64,000 nucleotides of DNA from Arcuatula senhousia (GCA_963971305.1 OZ020313.1:53144203-53208202), one strand, 5' to 3'. Shown: positions 35,711 to 48,024, numbered from the stretch's first letter. Numbers and translations are program-made. Notes: generated by a model not told the origin, from the letters alone.

Positions 35711-36249
35711 CACCATCATTTGTTTATCTGTTCTATTCTGCTAGGTCGGTGCTCTGCAGATAGTCCTGCTTTTCATAAGGGCAAGACACCCCTTTCTTAA
35801 ATATTCAGAAGCGAGTAAACTGGGTTTTTGTCCAGCATAGCTTCATACATACACCAAGTGGTGCATTAATAAACAAACTGAGTAAACAGGATCATTATGT
35901 AGATAAAAAGTAATTTTACATTACAGTTGCCATAAAAACAGCAATGATTTATTGTCAAAATATTGACATTTAATAAGGTTTCCTGTAGAGCACATGGTAA
36001 CTAATTTTGCTATGTATTTTAAGGGGCATAAAAGTTTTTATTTAAGAACTGTAAAATTCACCTCAAATGCACTTTTTCTGTTTTCTTTCAAACTGATGTA
36101 TAAGGGTTAATTAAGCTAGGAACACCAAATTATGTATCAAATTTTGGGGAAGTGGCAAACAGCACATTTTAAATAACATAAAGATTAATGTTAAACTATA
36201 AGGTAACCAAAGCAACTGATTGTTTTTAATTTTCTATTTTGTCAACCCT
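35711..36249. other. spacer, nothing recognised
   Basis: AT-rich non-coding sequence. Confidence 0.35.
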
Positions 36250-37700
36250 AGCCAAATTTAGGAAGAAGCAGAGGTTCAAATGGGTCATCCGAATGTCAAA
36301 ATCCGAAAGGGTAGAGACAAAACCAGTATACACAAACAAAAACAGGACACACAAAAAAACAGACAACATAAAATACACGGAAACACAAAAACTACTGAAT
36401 ATCAATTAACAACGCGAATTCTAGTCGTAATGAAAGTGAACTCAGGTGCTCCGGAAGTGTAAACGGTTCCTGTCTGCTATAGCACACTTGTCGCGTTGCC
36501 AATTTCCAATTCAGTGTGTCAAATCCAGTAAGGAAGACAAAGCAAAACCCATTGACAAACCAACACCTGCACTCATCTAAGAGATGGAATTCCATTTTTG
36601 TCTATCTACCGTAAAATTTCTTGAGTGATGACAGCAACCGAGAATTGACACTCGGCCGACGAAACTAACACTCATCTGCTGATGATCAACTAGAATCATC
36701 GATAACAAAGTAATAGTCTACGGATCTTTGTACACGCATTTTCCGTTTTTAAAAATACGTTTAATTAACTGTTGTAATCGCAAACGAGATTTAATGTGTG
36801 CATATGGAAAAGAAATGCATAATGTTGAGAAATCAAAGCATTTGCTTTTGCAAGATAAAAAATACTTAGATCGAAGAATGTTTACCAGTTTTGATGATGT
36901 CTTCCATAAAGTTTCTTAAGTGAAGACAACTTCTGTGGAGCAACATAACATTGTGAAAATTACATTATTGCAAGGAAATCAATATCCCACAAAAACTGGA
37001 ATCATACGCAATCTCCACTAGCTGGAGTGACGAAATGTTGCTAAACGAGAAGGGAAAGCTGATTTCATCAAGTCTGTCAGAGTCTTCCTTGGGAGTCTTT
37101 GTTGAGATTTAAATCTGAATATGAAGCAGACTTCCTAGAAGTCCTTTATCTCTTGTCCTGGAAAAAAAAAGCAAATCGAGAATTATTCAGTGAAAGGACC
37201 TCACCAATATAACGGTAAATAAGGTTAAAAAAGAGAGCTATCCTACGATCTTTTTTTTGTCTAGAAGTGATTGTAAGAAATTTGCTTCCTATGATAGAAA
37301 AAAATAAAGCAGCGAGCAAGGGTGCACAATTAGTTCCCATTGGAATCTCTATTGTTTTCTGGAAAAAAATGTGCCCACTAAGTTGAACAAAATGTGTATT
37401 CTATTAGAAAATTGAGCATGTAGATTATTTCGTTCGGTGAAAATTTCTTTACCTTAGACTCATTGATAACAAAGTAAGTTTTTGTATAATCGACTACTTG
37501 ATATTTGTACCTGCGTTTTCCATTAAAAAAATGCGTTTAATTAGCTGTGGCAATCGAGATTTGGGATAATTTGGAATATAAGTATAAAGTTTGGAGAAAT
37601 CCAACGTGTTGATGCTGTTACAATATTAAACTGATTTAGAGTTAGTTACGAATCTCTGTCAGTTATGTCGAATTCTTAAGGGTCCACATTATGGTTGTCA
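36250..37700 (-). pseudogene. decayed reverse-transcriptase element
   Basis: On the minus strand, 37340-37146 gives MGTNCAPLLAALFFSIIGSK and YRYIGEVLSLNNSRF, the palm with the YIDD box altered to YIGE. 36595-36270 gives the later part of the element (FDTLNWKLATRQVCYSRQEP). Stops and indels throughout. Confidence 0.7.
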
Positions 37701-38680
37701 CTATTCTAGAATAACAACAATGAACATATTTGAGGAGGCCAGATTGTTTTGTCGTAAGTTTTAAAGTCAACAGAATTAGTTTAGTCATGTTAGTGGCACA
37801 TTTGGATGATCCGGCAATGAAGCGCTGTTTTTATGAATTTTTATGTAATTAAGGAATCCAATACAGTGGTGAGATTTCATCATTAATTTCGTCAACAGAA
37901 TTACCAAAGAACGAAATGACAGATTTTAGATTTTCAGTGATGTATCCCATTGACATTGTTGTTTCTTTGTAAGTGGTGTAATTGCTGGTACAACCAAATG
38001 CAACCCCTTCTTCGTCAAATAAAAGATAAAAAAGAACTAATGTTGTTTACTTCACCTGCGGGTAACACCACATATGTGTCGCGTAAGGTAGACAGTTGAT
38101 TGTAGGCTGTGTCGTGTACACTTATTCCACATCTCATTATTTTTTTTATCTTTCATAGCTGAAAAAAAGTATTTATGTTTTTTTTCAACCTCCATCATCA
38201 TATTATATTAAAAGGTTGTCATGTTTATATGCGACCACATTTAATTTCGTGTTCTTCGATGATGTGCGCCCCAAAAACGTGACTGAAAATTGTGGAAAGA
38301 ATATCCCAGCGTTAACAGAATATCGCCCGACCATTTCCCTGACCTTGTAACATTTCAAGATTACATATAAAACAATATATAAAGGATCTGCCTATATTTA
38401 TCGGTAATCATTACATTTTTCCTTTGATGTTTGCCGCTGATAAACCCTGTATCATGAACAGGTGTTTATCACCGAAATTATTGGGTCAGTAGGTGACGTA
38501 ATACGTATTTTGTCAGTGCGCACACACCCTTGTAAAAAAGCATTAAAAGACCCCTTTTTACGAAAAAAATCACATTTTGTTGCTCGGAGATTACCGATAA
38601 AAAGAATATTAGACGGGTTCCCCACAAACCAGTGATAAACTCGATCTCAAGATTTAAAAGTCCCATATTCTTTATATATA
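37701..38680. other. spacer, nothing supported
   Basis: No recognised gene. The frame at 38478-38705 (minus) has no resemblance to a known protein. Confidence 0.35.
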
Positions 38681-39928
38681 CTCTCTCAAAAAAGAAACGC
38701 AACATATAAAGATACTTAAAATACTATTGAAATAAAAACTAATGAATTTCAACTAAAAATTGACGTACGAATGTGAAATTTTGCAGAATCATTAAGAAAT
38801 GGTTAATCTTACGTGTGATATAAACAAAATTCAAATTTACTAGCCAACAAAGGCGCAGCGCCAACTGAAGTTATACCGACTAAATGATAAAATCACGACT
38901 TCACTTGTGTTCTCTCTGTTTCTAAAAAAACGCTGCATACGATCTTCTGGCCCCCATTTTCACACATATTGAAGCCTTTGCTCCCATACCCCACGTTTTT
39001 AAAAACAACGGGTGGCGCTAGCGCTTGCGATTATCCAACTTTGAAAAATCATAGAAATTGATAGTCTTATCTAACATCCACTAATTCTGGTAACCAATAT
39101 GTGAAACGGTCACTTTTTTGGTTCCATAACCATGCGAAAATCTTCCTTTCTTTGATACCATCATTATCATAACGATAATCCCGTCTAAAGTGGTTAAAAT
39201 CAGGCTCAACATGAGGCGTGAATTTCCCCTGCACACGACATATCGGTTGAAGGAGTTTTGAACAAGGGAATTCTCCTTGGATTATTCATCCAGAATGATA
39301 TCAGCACCAAAACATTGTCGTAAACTAAAATACCAATTTTTACAAAGAAAGCTTCTGCTAAACATTCTAACAAATGGCAAACAATATGAGAAGGAAGGTT
39401 CAGAGATTTTGAAAAATTGGGTGGAGTGTAGTGCATCAAGAGTCAAATGGGAACATGAGAATCCTTACCAATAACATAACAAACGTAAAACACAAGACAT
39501 TTTTGTTTTTAAAGACTTTACGAAAATTTTGATCTTATGAAAAATCGTGCATCTACTGATTAAATCGGATCTGCGCATGCGCCAACGCCTAATTGTGCAA
39601 TCAAAAACCACGGAAAGAAAGCACATAACAAACTTTTGGGTGATGAGAATCAGATATTGAAATCTTGTGCGGAACGTTTTTTTGAATATGGGGGTGGCAG
39701 TTTTAGTACTGTCTTGCAAACAAACTGCATGACATAATTCTGATTGGCATGCGCACTCAATTTGTAGACATTTTATAAAAAAATTAGCAATTAAAGAAAA
39801 AGTGGCCCCTCTACAATTGCCAAGTCAAATTTCATAATGATATTTCAACAATTGATGATATAAAACTCGACTTTAGTATGCGATGTAATTTTAAAATTTT
39901 TGCATGTTGCGTTTCTTTTTTGAGTGAG
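38681..39928. mobile_element. Tc1/mariner-type non-autonomous element
   Basis: The left end CTCTCTCAAAAAAGAAACGC followed by AACAT is the inverse of the right end ATGTTGCGTTTCTTTTTTGA ending GTGAG. TA flanks both sides (38679-38680 and 39929-39930). The interior of about 1.2 kb has no transposase frame. The sequence within differs in composition from its flanks (GGTGGCGCTAGCGCTTGCG near 39010). The ends are of the kind common for mariner-like elements in marine invertebrates. Confidence 0.75.
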
Positions 39929-39930
39929 TA

Positions 39931-40639
39931 TATTTAAATATTTACTTTAAATAGATAAGAACAGAAAATTTCCAAACATTTTAAAAGCATACAAGGTCGA
40001 AAATGTATGCGTATAATTGATATATATGTAATTAGTATTTAACCATTTGTGAAACGGCTCTTCTTCAGTAAATCTTTTGTGTATTACATATATGAATAAT
40101 ATCTGTGTTGAGGTATTACAAACCGGGGCCCGTAATATAATTGATTTCAATACTTTAAAAAATCCGTTCAATGAAAATATAGGTAGTTAAAACGTCATTG
40201 CCTTATGGAATATGGACTGTTTCTTTAAGGGGACACAATATTAATATATAACACTTAAAGAAACATTTACAGAAAAAAGGAAAGGTGAGACAATGATTAT
40301 AGTTTTTTTCACTGTTACCCATCATAATGCTTGTTGACCTCCAACAACATTGATTGTTCTTATATATATAAATACATGCTTATACAACCCTTAAGTAATT
40401 TCACGTAAATTCCTTTCTGTTAAAATGGACTAGAAGGGAAAGTAAGTTTTGGAAAATGAATACAACATTATGCCTTGGGATAAATTCGCCCTTGTTGTAA
40501 TTGTTAGATAAGAATAAAAATTCTATAAAGCTTTTGTTTTTAAAAGTTCAACAGATAGCGTTATTTCATTAATCAACTTGGAAATTGCATCCGTATTTGG
40601 TGGCTGAAAAAAATCAGAATTCACACTAGTGAGATGTAC
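39931..40639. other. spacer, nothing supported
   Basis: AT-rich, no recognised gene or repeat. Confidence 0.35.
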
Positions 40640-40925
40640 ATTGTCCATCAGAGAACGGCTTATATCACTGATTTGTAATTCAAGATTCAATATGAACTTC
40701 CAACGTTTTAGACCCTATCTTCACTGAAGATAAGATAAATTCTCGAAAAGGCTATATGGCGCATCAAAAGTCCGAGATGGCAACAACAAAACCGGTAAAC
40801 ACAAACAAGAACAGCACGAAAAAATCAATCGAACAGAAATCAACAACGCGATATCAAGTCGTAACAAGAGTGAACTCAGGTGCTCTGGAAGAGTAAGCGG
40901 CTTCTGCCTGCTATACATATCCAAC
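40640..40925 (-). pseudogene. reverse-transcriptase element relic, 3' part
   Basis: Minus-strand frame with SRQKPLTLPEHLSSLLLRLD parallels SRQEPFTLPEHLSSLSLRLE at 36390-36595. It is a further copy of the same relic family. Confidence 0.6.
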
Positions 40926-40997
40926 TATATCGGACATCACGTGACTTGGGTCACCTGTACAGCGAGCGTTATATGGCCATGCAGATTTATTTAAGAA

Positions 40998-41143
40998 TTA
41001 ACTGTAATATTTTTTTGTTTATTGAACCATAAACTAAATTTTTCATGGTGCACATTGAATAATCCGCGAAGCGGATTATGTAAAATGTGCACCATTAAAA
41101 ATTTAGTTTATTGCTTCTATAAACCAAAAAATATTACAGTTAA
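40998..41143. repeat. 146-bp palindrome (foldback/MITE)
   Basis: TTAACTGTAATATTTTTT at 40998 is matched by its inverse ending at 41143. Inner arms AAACTAAATTTTT...AAAAATTTAGTTT and GGTGCACATT...AATGTGCACC (allowing mismatches) lead to the centre TAATCCGCGAAGCGGATTA. Same design as 8628-8787. Confidence 0.8.
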
Positions 41144-42655
41144 TACTTATAAATAAATTTATAGACATATTCGGTGCGAAAATTTAGCTAATTAATATTT
41201 TTTCTGTGAAAATACTAAAAATGCTGTTAATGAAATCGGCGTATTAATATTTACACCTGTCCATCACATTGCACGTGGCGTCCGTGCAACTGCAAAGTAT
41301 ATAAACTTCATTGTTGAATTCTGGTTTAAACTGGATTCGATAATACTTTCTTTACGATTTTAGGCGTAGTTTAAATTATTGTTAATCCAATCAAATTCTT
41401 TTGACTTTTAAAAAGTTTACAAGAGAATAAACCCAATTTTCTTTCAATGCAAATGCAACTATTAATTTTCTAAAATTTGTTTATATAGAAATGCACGGGC
41501 GTGTTATAGATCTTTATGATTTGTGATAAATTAAATCGTGTTCATAAAAATGTGCTGCTATGTTGTAAAAGTATAATAAATTACCAACATTTTGATTCTA
41601 TTTTTAATAGATATTGAATTTGAGAAATCACTTCCAATTTGATTTGAAAAAATGTTAATAATACTGACAAAATTCATATGGCTACTGTGTGAAAATGTCA
41701 TCATTTTTGAAAACGACCCTATTTTGATCACAGATAACTTTTTTATTTTTAACCATGGTGAAAATGTGCTGCCCATGTGCATATTTTGAAACATGAAACT
41801 TTAAGATTATATATTAACTATATGAGATATTGAAATTGAGAAATCACTTACAAATCGATTTGAAAATGATAGAATTTTGTCTATTTTAACGATTGTGAGG
41901 TCGAATGAAACTTTGTTTTGGCGGTAAAATTCAAATTTTGAAATATAACTATTAAATTGAAACCAGTTAATCATAGCTAAAGTCTAAGAATTGTGGATAA
42001 AAACCTATACAATGATTATATAGAAGAATGAAAATTTTCAACTTATGCTAAAATTAATTACTAGTACATATTTTCTTTCTACTAGTTGTAATGTAAAACC
42101 TGAGAAAATGAAAAAATAGTTTAATTTTCTCAGGTTAAACAAACAACGCTATTTCTCTTTTCAATCTTTTTTTTTCTGTAATTTTTATTCCACAGGTTTT
42201 CCGTTTTTATTAATCATTTTAAAGTTAATGTAAGAGTGTAAAGGTAGAATTAATTTCTTATACAGGTGATAGACCTTGTTAATTAGATCTCCACCGGTTC
42301 AGGTATTACAATATAAATGTCATTCAATTAACATCCTGTCTGTCGCGTGTCTCACAGCGGGAATTACTTCAACTAGTCTAGCCAACGTGAGCCCAAATAA
42401 ATTCACAGCAGTGTGCCAGGTGAAATTTTTCCTGTATACTGCAAATTATAAAAATGAGACTTCATCTCTAGGTGTCTATATATACAATAAGACACCCCCT
42501 AAATACGCGATTTTTTTTACTAAAAAATACTTTAAAATAATATACATGTATATTTATCCAAGTAAATAAAAAGATGTATTAATTAGATAAGATATTAAAA
42601 AAAAATTACGATTAAGATTTAAATCAATTAATTTTGTAAAATAATAGAAATATTT
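41144..42655. other. spacer before the LINE 3' end
   Basis: AT-rich. A diverged duplication of TTGA(A/G)ATTGAGAAATCACTT occurs near 41618 and 41830. A sequence around 42095-42140 (CCTGAGAAAATGAAAAAATAG; TTTTCTCAGG) forms a short inverted repeat. No gene. Confidence 0.35.
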
Positions 42656-42893
42656 GGAAGATTCAGATTCAATATTTTATTAAAGTCTCACCACTTATAA
42701 AACAATATACAAATTCACAATACATAAAAGTCACAAATAAAAGTATATAAGTGCCTCTCTATTAAGAATTATGAGAGACTGTTTAATATATATATTTACA
42801 TCATAAAACATTTACAACACAAAGTACCTTAAAATAAAATGAAAATACAATACTTAAAGAAAATAAAAATATATAAAACATAAACACATATGA

Positions 42894-43348
42894 TTAAGAA
42901 TATAAAAATGTATTCCGTCTACTTAAAATATTATAGCAGGTCTTGGCAACCATATCATAAAAATCAGTGTTTTGAAATAAAACTATAAACTTATCATCAT
43001 CAGATAAAATATTAAAATTCACAGTATATTTTGCTGCTTCATTAAACAAGTTGTTGCGTAAATCTGCATATAATGGACATGATAAAATTACATGTTTTTC
43101 ATCTTCTATTTCTGTATTACATACAAAACAAACTCTTTCATTTACATTTTTATTTTCATATCTGCCCGTTTCTATTTTTAACGGTGCTACCCCACATCGA
43201 AATTTGGCAAAAGCACATCTATATCTAAATGGTACAGATTTAGTTAAATATACCTCTGTTCCATAAGTATTCTTAAACAATTTATATGTACGTAATTTAT
43301 TACCAGTATTCTGGGATGTAATTCTATTTTCCCATTCTAATACATACT
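42894..43348 (-). CDS. LINE ORF2, C-terminal piece
   Basis: The 151-codon tail of ORF2, severed from the rest by the Polinton. It includes a CCHC zinc knuckle (CFVCNTEIEDEKHVILSC), likely an RNA-binding end, and finishes in a TAA at 42894-42896. The first residues directly after the junction are in the same frame as the end of the 53083-56140 piece once the 6-bp duplication is counted once. By itself it has only an internal ATG (43280) and is probably not translated. Confidence 0.85.
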
Positions 43349-43685
43349 AGTAGTCATCCCTATGAGACTAGGGCACTTTTTAACATGGGCTCTATGGGAG
43401 ATCTCGCAGGAGCAATTTTTTTGAATAGGATATCGTACTATAGTAAGACCTCTAATACACGGTCAAGACAGATGTAATAACCTTATGCCTTAATATGCAC
43501 TTAATTACCCTCGTTAATTAACTAATTAATCAGCAGTAATTAAATATAAAAAAAACAGGAAGTTGTTGAGGATATGTATGGCCGGAATTGTAAAAATCTT
43601 GGTATCCGCGTGTGGGCATCGGCGGCGGCGGCGGCGGCTGAGGGCTCCCGGCCAGGACAGAGAAAATTCGAAATGGTTTTCCCAG
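43349..43685 (+). repeat. Polinton left terminal inverted repeat
   Basis: Matches the inverse of 52743-53076 almost throughout. It includes a GGC triplet run (43620-43640), longer by a unit or so than in the right copy, and ends around GGTTTTCCCAG. Confidence 0.95.
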
Positions 43686-43739
43686 AAAATCATACCCTTT
43701 TGGTAATATATCATCATCATGGGTTGAATACATTATATG

Positions 43740-44045
43740 TTTTCAAAGGGGGTACTATACCCTCACCCATTGATTGACAGGAAATGACAAGCCATTGACA
43801 GGTAGTGACGTACACACCCATGGACAGGGAATTACCTAATTGAACCACACCTCTTATTGATGGGGGGAAATTCCCTAATTAATCCCTTAAAGTTTTTTAT
43901 GTGGGTTTCAACCCCAAACATTTGACAGGTGTGAAGGGCCATCAATCATAAAAATCGTAAAATTCCTTAAAACGTGTTTCAACCCCAAACTTTTGTGAAG
44001 GGTAATCGATCATCTGAGGATTACATTTTTTTTTAATTCCAACGC
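43740..44045. repeat. short iterated motifs inside the Polinton left end
   Basis: ATTGACAGG-like motifs recur at about 43773, 43794, 43823 and 43919. A ~45-bp direct repeat built on TTTCAACCCCAAAC occurs at about 43905 and 43978. Such subterminal iterations could bind the integrase or a replication protein, by analogy only. Confidence 0.5.
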
Positions 44046-44069
44046 CTACGCGAAGAATCTAATTGGGAG

Positions 44070-44140
44070 CTTGGGGTATAAAACGGCTGTTAACTTGGGT
44101 CTTCCAACGAATTCTTCAAGAACAAGATTACGAATGTAAG
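44070..44140 (+). promoter_or_regulatory. candidate promoter and 5' splice site in the Polinton left arm
   Basis: GGGGTATAAAACGGC (TATA at about 44077) is followed about 60 bases on by GAATGTAAGTTACC, a good splice donor. A second TATA-like box, AGGTATAAATGGG, lies at about 44735. No open frame follows either, so the transcript, if any, is non-coding or spliced to something I cannot see. Confidence 0.35.
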
Positions 44141-45288
44141 TTACCATTTATTATTTCAGTATTTCAAGGGTGTGATCATTGAGAAGTCTTATCTCACAAG
44201 GACACATAATCAATGCATGCAAAGACCTAAGCCAAACACTTTGTTTTTGTACCCTAATGCACACTTTGAATAATTAATCAAAATTAATTATGTGTTTGTG
44301 TTTAAACGTTTCAAGTGTCATGATACAAAACATTGGTAAATTTACCTATTCCGATGTGACAGATAAGTTACCTGTATAGACTTAACTACATAACAATTAA
44401 GATTTGATAACATGGAAAGGTTCATATTGACATTTTAACGACTTAAACATGTAAATAATGGAAGTAAAAAAAAAATGTGTAAAATCACAATTAAATTCCG
44501 GCTATTTCCTGGGAATCATAACTATGATAATTTATTGCTTGTACCCTTTGACCCCAACCTATTGGTTTAAGTACACTTTGTGACCTTACCTGTAGGGTGT
44601 TTAAATAACACGGTACATAGTCGATACCGATATTCCCCAAATTTTATAACCCCCTTAATATTTCGACCCCCACTCTTTGATCTTATCGCCCACACTAACA
44701 CATGTGACCTATCCCGGGAATTTCCACCCTCTAGGTATAAATGGGATTTATAGAGAGTAAAACCATCATAAGGCAACTGGGCAAGGCAACTATTGGATAT
44801 AGTTTAAACTCTATAGGAAAAAGTTAGTATTTACTTTATGATATGATAGGGTTTTTTTTAAAGTTTACAGCGATTGGAAGTGGTAACTCTTTTTTTTTAT
44901 TTCATGAAGTTGAAGACAAAACAAAATTATTCAAACAAATCATTTCCTTCATTTGTTATGCTGTTGATGTGGTTCTATATCAAAGCTTTATGAGCAACTA
45001 AATTTTAATAAAGTAGCTTTCACATAGAAATACACCTTTCATCAAATTTCATAAGCTCGTGTTTTTTTCAACCGGAAATCTTAAATGCAGTTTGTATTTT
45101 AAATTAAATGCATTTGTTTTTAAGCAGGTATCATGATTTATTTTTTTATTGGAAATCACAATAGATATCATGCATGTGTGGGCATAATTTTTAACCACCA
45201 GTTTTTAATGGGTTTCACAGGTGTTTATAAAAAACCATTTTGGATTTAATACATTTATTAGTCTAATTTATACAACATACAACATATA

Positions 45289-46377
45289 TTATACATTTTC
45301 GATATCACTAGCTTTCACCCAAGAATCAAATTTTTTCGGCCAATGTAACCATTTCACAAAGTATTGTTTATTTTGTCCTGTTCCTTTCGTTTTAAGAATG
45401 TTCTCCACTTTCCACATATGATCTTGGTTTAGATTTATCTTCTGCAGTTCACTCTGATAGAATGTTCCAGTAATCTCCTCATTGTTATAATCTTTAATAC
45501 GGTATATAGGGATTCCGCTCCTCCAAAATCTTTTTGAAATGGTAAACACCTCTCCTGTCCATCTTTGGTCATATTCTCTTGTAAATATGTTTCTTAAATG
45601 AGTTATTCTCACGTGATCGCCCAATTTGAATTTAAATTTCCATGATCTTGAATGATCTCTGTGTGGTTTAGAGAAATATGTGGATAACCGCACTGTCTCT
45701 TCATTTTGTTTCGTAACTTTACTTGGTTCCATATCTATAGTTCTATGATGTGTATGATTATAACTGTCTGCAAAGGCTTGCAATTTGTCGACATATCTGT
45801 AGCTATTCTTGTATGTCATGAATCTGGTTATTCGTGATTTCAAGGTTTTCAAAGCTCTTTCAGATATGCTCGATTTCATTTCATTTGTCGAATAGAAATG
45901 ACGTATGTCATACTCTTTCAAAATGGCTTGAACTTTTCGAGCTCGGAATTCTTGACCCATGTCACTTCTTAATCTTTTAGGTCTCCTTTGTCCCTTCAAT
46001 ATATCTGACAAAGCTTCAGAAACAGATGCACCAGTTTTGTCTTTTAGTTTACGAAGCCATAAATATTTAGAAAATACGTCCACTACCACAAGAAGATATT
46101 GGATTCCATTATTGTACTTAGAGTACTTTATCATATCGGCTAAGTCCATACTCCATTGGTCGTCTATTCCAGCAACTACAATACTTGTTCTGTTTTGAGG
46201 ACGTCTATATGGGCGTTGCATACTATACGTTTCTTGATTCTGCAACCACTTCCTAATTCTGTATTTTGAAATATCATATCGGCCATGTTTCTTTACGTAT
46301 TGAAACAATTTATCCGGCCCTGAAAAACTAGCTGGGTTTGATGGATTATAATAAATATCGTTCAAATATTTATCCAT
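45289..46377 (-). CDS. Polinton integrase (retroviral-type DDE, chromodomain tail)
   Basis: A 362-residue protein from the ATG at 46377. An N-terminal helical part (to about 60) precedes the rve core with the catalytic triad: D78 in QWSMDLADM, D139 in LRSDMGQEF and E173 in SSISERALKTLK. The last two are separated by 33 residues, close to the D,D35E spacing of retroviral integrases. An SH3-like segment follows (FKLGDHVRITHLRN, about 255-300). The last ~43 residues (HMWKVENILKTKG; YFVKWLHWPKKFDSW) form a chromodomain, which could steer insertion to marked chromatin. It joins element ends to target DNA with a 6-bp stagger. An AATAAA on the coding strand (45254-45259) follows the stop. Confidence 0.95.
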   Translation of the reverse strand: MDKYLNDIYYNPSNPASFSGPDKLFQYVKKHGRYDISKYRIRKWLQNQETYSMQRPYRRPQNRTSIVVAGIDDQWSMDLADMIKYSKYNNGIQYLLVVVDVFSKYLWLRKLKDKTGASVSEALSDILKGQRRPKRLRSDMGQEFRARKVQAILKEYDIRHFYSTNEMKSSISERALKTLKSRITRFMTYKNSYRYVDKLQAFADSYNHTHHRTIDMEPSKVTKQNEETVRLSTYFSKPHRDHSRSWKFKFKLGDHVRITHLRNIFTREYDQRWTGEVFTISKRFWRSGIPIYRIKDYNNEEITGTFYQSELQKINLNQDHMWKVENILKTKGTGQNKQYFVKWLHWPKKFDSWVKASDIENV

Positions 46378-46440
46378 GTTGACATGTCTATATCTATCAC
46401 TCGTGTGAGTAAAGTTTATTATGTAGTTGTTGATAAAGGT

Positions 46441-48024
46441 TTAGTCGTCACTGTCATCTGAATCTTCCTCTCCTTCAGATATCTCTTCATCACTTTTATT
46501 CATTTCGTAATAATCGTCATCAAATAAGTCTTCAAAATGCTCTCGTTTTTTCCGCAGTACACGTTTGATTGCGACGTCTTTATTAACATCGTCATCCATT
46601 AATGCCTGAATATCATGAACGATTTCTTCATGAACATTACTTTGTTGCAGTTCCACAGCTATTTGTAGATAGGTTGTATAACGAATAAAAAACTCTTTCT
46701 TAACTAATGGAGTTATGTCTTCATTACTTTGTTGAAATGCCTCTTTTTTATTCATACCATCCTCCACATATTTATCACGTTTCTCATCAAAACGCTTTCC
46801 TAGAGTTCCAGCAGCCTTATTTAATAACTCCCTGTACCCATCGTTTTCGTCAACAACCATATCATCATTGTCGGTATATTCGTCATATTCACTGTCATAT
46901 TCTATCCATTTTGTTTTCTTTATGCTTTCGTCATTATCATCTGGTTCGGTCCTTTTTCGTTTCAATGTTTCATTTTCTGGACACCAATTTTTGACATGTC
47001 TTTGTAAATCATGCATGCTATCAAGCACGACACCACAATCATCACAGGATGGCATGTCTGTATACGTCTGATCAACAGGATGGTTTTCGTAGTAATGATA
47101 CATTTTTGTTTGATTATCGGGTAATAAAGAAGTGTCTCCGTCGATGACGTCATCATCCCTTTTAGAACCAATCACATTTGAAAGAATCCTTTTATCTTCT
47201 GGGGTGGTTGGTTTTAGATCTAAAAGGAGGAATCCATGAGGTTGGACAACGGCTTCATAAAACTTATTCATAAAGTAACCTGTCTTTCCGGGATGCATTT
47301 GCCGTGCTAAGGTCATTACTTGTTGTTGATCGATCGGATTATTGAATAGGACCATGTACTGACAATTTCGTCGTTGGGTCGGATCTTTACTAAAGTATAA
47401 ATTCTGATTGATGGACAAAACCGAAAGGTTTCTGTGGTGGCTGCCTTCAGTAAAAAGGTCTGTAATTCTACTGTCTTTTGAAGTTGAAGCCATAACATCA
47501 TCAAGAATTATTAGGTTCCTGATAGAAGGATTCAAGTAGCTGTCTTTGTCGATATCCATTGGAATACCCTGGTTGAATTCGACTTGAGGGTGTACTGAAC
47601 TTTTGATTTCATCGTACAACGGTTGCCAACGTCTGTAGACCCAAATAATTCGCTCAGGCCAAGGTGTTATTAGATGCTGTTGTAAAACAGTTTTGACTAA
47701 AAACGTCTTTCCACATGATGTTGGTCCACTGAAAATACCAGTAAAAGGATGTTTGAACTTGAATTTTTCTACTGGTTCTTCATGCAGCATCGGTGGTGGT
47801 GGTGGTGGTGGTGGTGGTGGTGGCAGCGGTGGTGGTGGTGGTGGAGATGGCAGCGGTGGTGGTGGTGGTGGTGGTGGTGGTGGAGGTGGTGGTGGTGACA
47901 GCGGTGGTGATGATGGTGGTGGTGGAAGTGCCATCTCATTGTTTCCGTGTTTGATATTTCTATGCCTTAAAAAAGCATCCTTTCTCGAAAATTTTATATT
48001 ACAGTCTGGACAGAATTTATACAT
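46441..48024 (-). CDS. Polinton packaging-type ATPase with zinc finger and polyproline linker
   Basis: A 527-residue protein from the ATG at 48024. A C2H2 finger comes first (CPDCNIKFSRKDAFLRHRNI, 5-25). Residues 34-78 are almost pure proline, encoded by a GGT repeat on the plus strand (47793-47930). The P-loop domain has Walker A GPTSCGKT (100-107), IIWVYRRWQPLYDE (126-139), Walker B IILDDV (D175, D176), and the GSHHRNLSVLSINQNLYF block typical of this family. A second finger-like motif CDDCGVVLDSMHDLQRH lies near 350, then a KRKR nuclear signal and a very acidic tail (SEGEEDSDDSDD). The family is the A32-like ATPase of Polintons and adintoviruses, which packages DNA into capsids. Its retention without capsid genes is odd. 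It is followed after 63 bases by the integrase start on the same strand; AATAAA lies at 46415-46420. Confidence 0.9.
   Translation of the reverse strand: MYKFCPDCNIKFSRKDAFLRHRNIKHGNNEMALPPPPSSPPLSPPPPPPPPPPPPPPLPSPPPPPPLPPPPPPPPPPPMLHEEPVEKFKFKHPFTGIFSGPTSCGKTFLVKTVLQQHLITPWPERIIWVYRRWQPLYDEIKSSVHPQVEFNQGIPMDIDKDSYLNPSIRNLIILDDVMASTSKDSRITDLFTEGSHHRNLSVLSINQNLYFSKDPTQRRNCQYMVLFNNPIDQQQVMTLARQMHPGKTGYFMNKFYEAVVQPHGFLLLDLKPTTPEDKRILSNVIGSKRDDDVIDGDTSLLPDNQTKMYHYYENHPVDQTYTDMPSCDDCGVVLDSMHDLQRHVKNWCPENETLKRKRTEPDDNDESIKKTKWIEYDSEYDEYTDNDDMVVDENDGYRELLNKAAGTLGKRFDEKRDKYVEDGMNKKEAFQQSNEDITPLVKKEFFIRYTTYLQIAVELQQSNVHEEIVHDIQALMDDDVNKDVAIKRVLRKKREHFEDLFDDDYYEMNKSDEEISEGEEDSDDSDD

Noticed and set aside
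42276..42569. 97-codon plus-strand frame
   Set aside because: No recognisable motif, low-complexity end, and no splice or start context that supports it.
43574..43777. Alanine-rich frame across the left TIR
   Set aside because: Comes from the GGC triplet run in the TIR; no homologue and a matching inverse at the right end is non-coding.
43686..45288. Search for Polinton capsid or protease genes
   Set aside because: No frame above about 70 codons and no recognisable motif on either strand; the frame at 44567-44776 has no family features.
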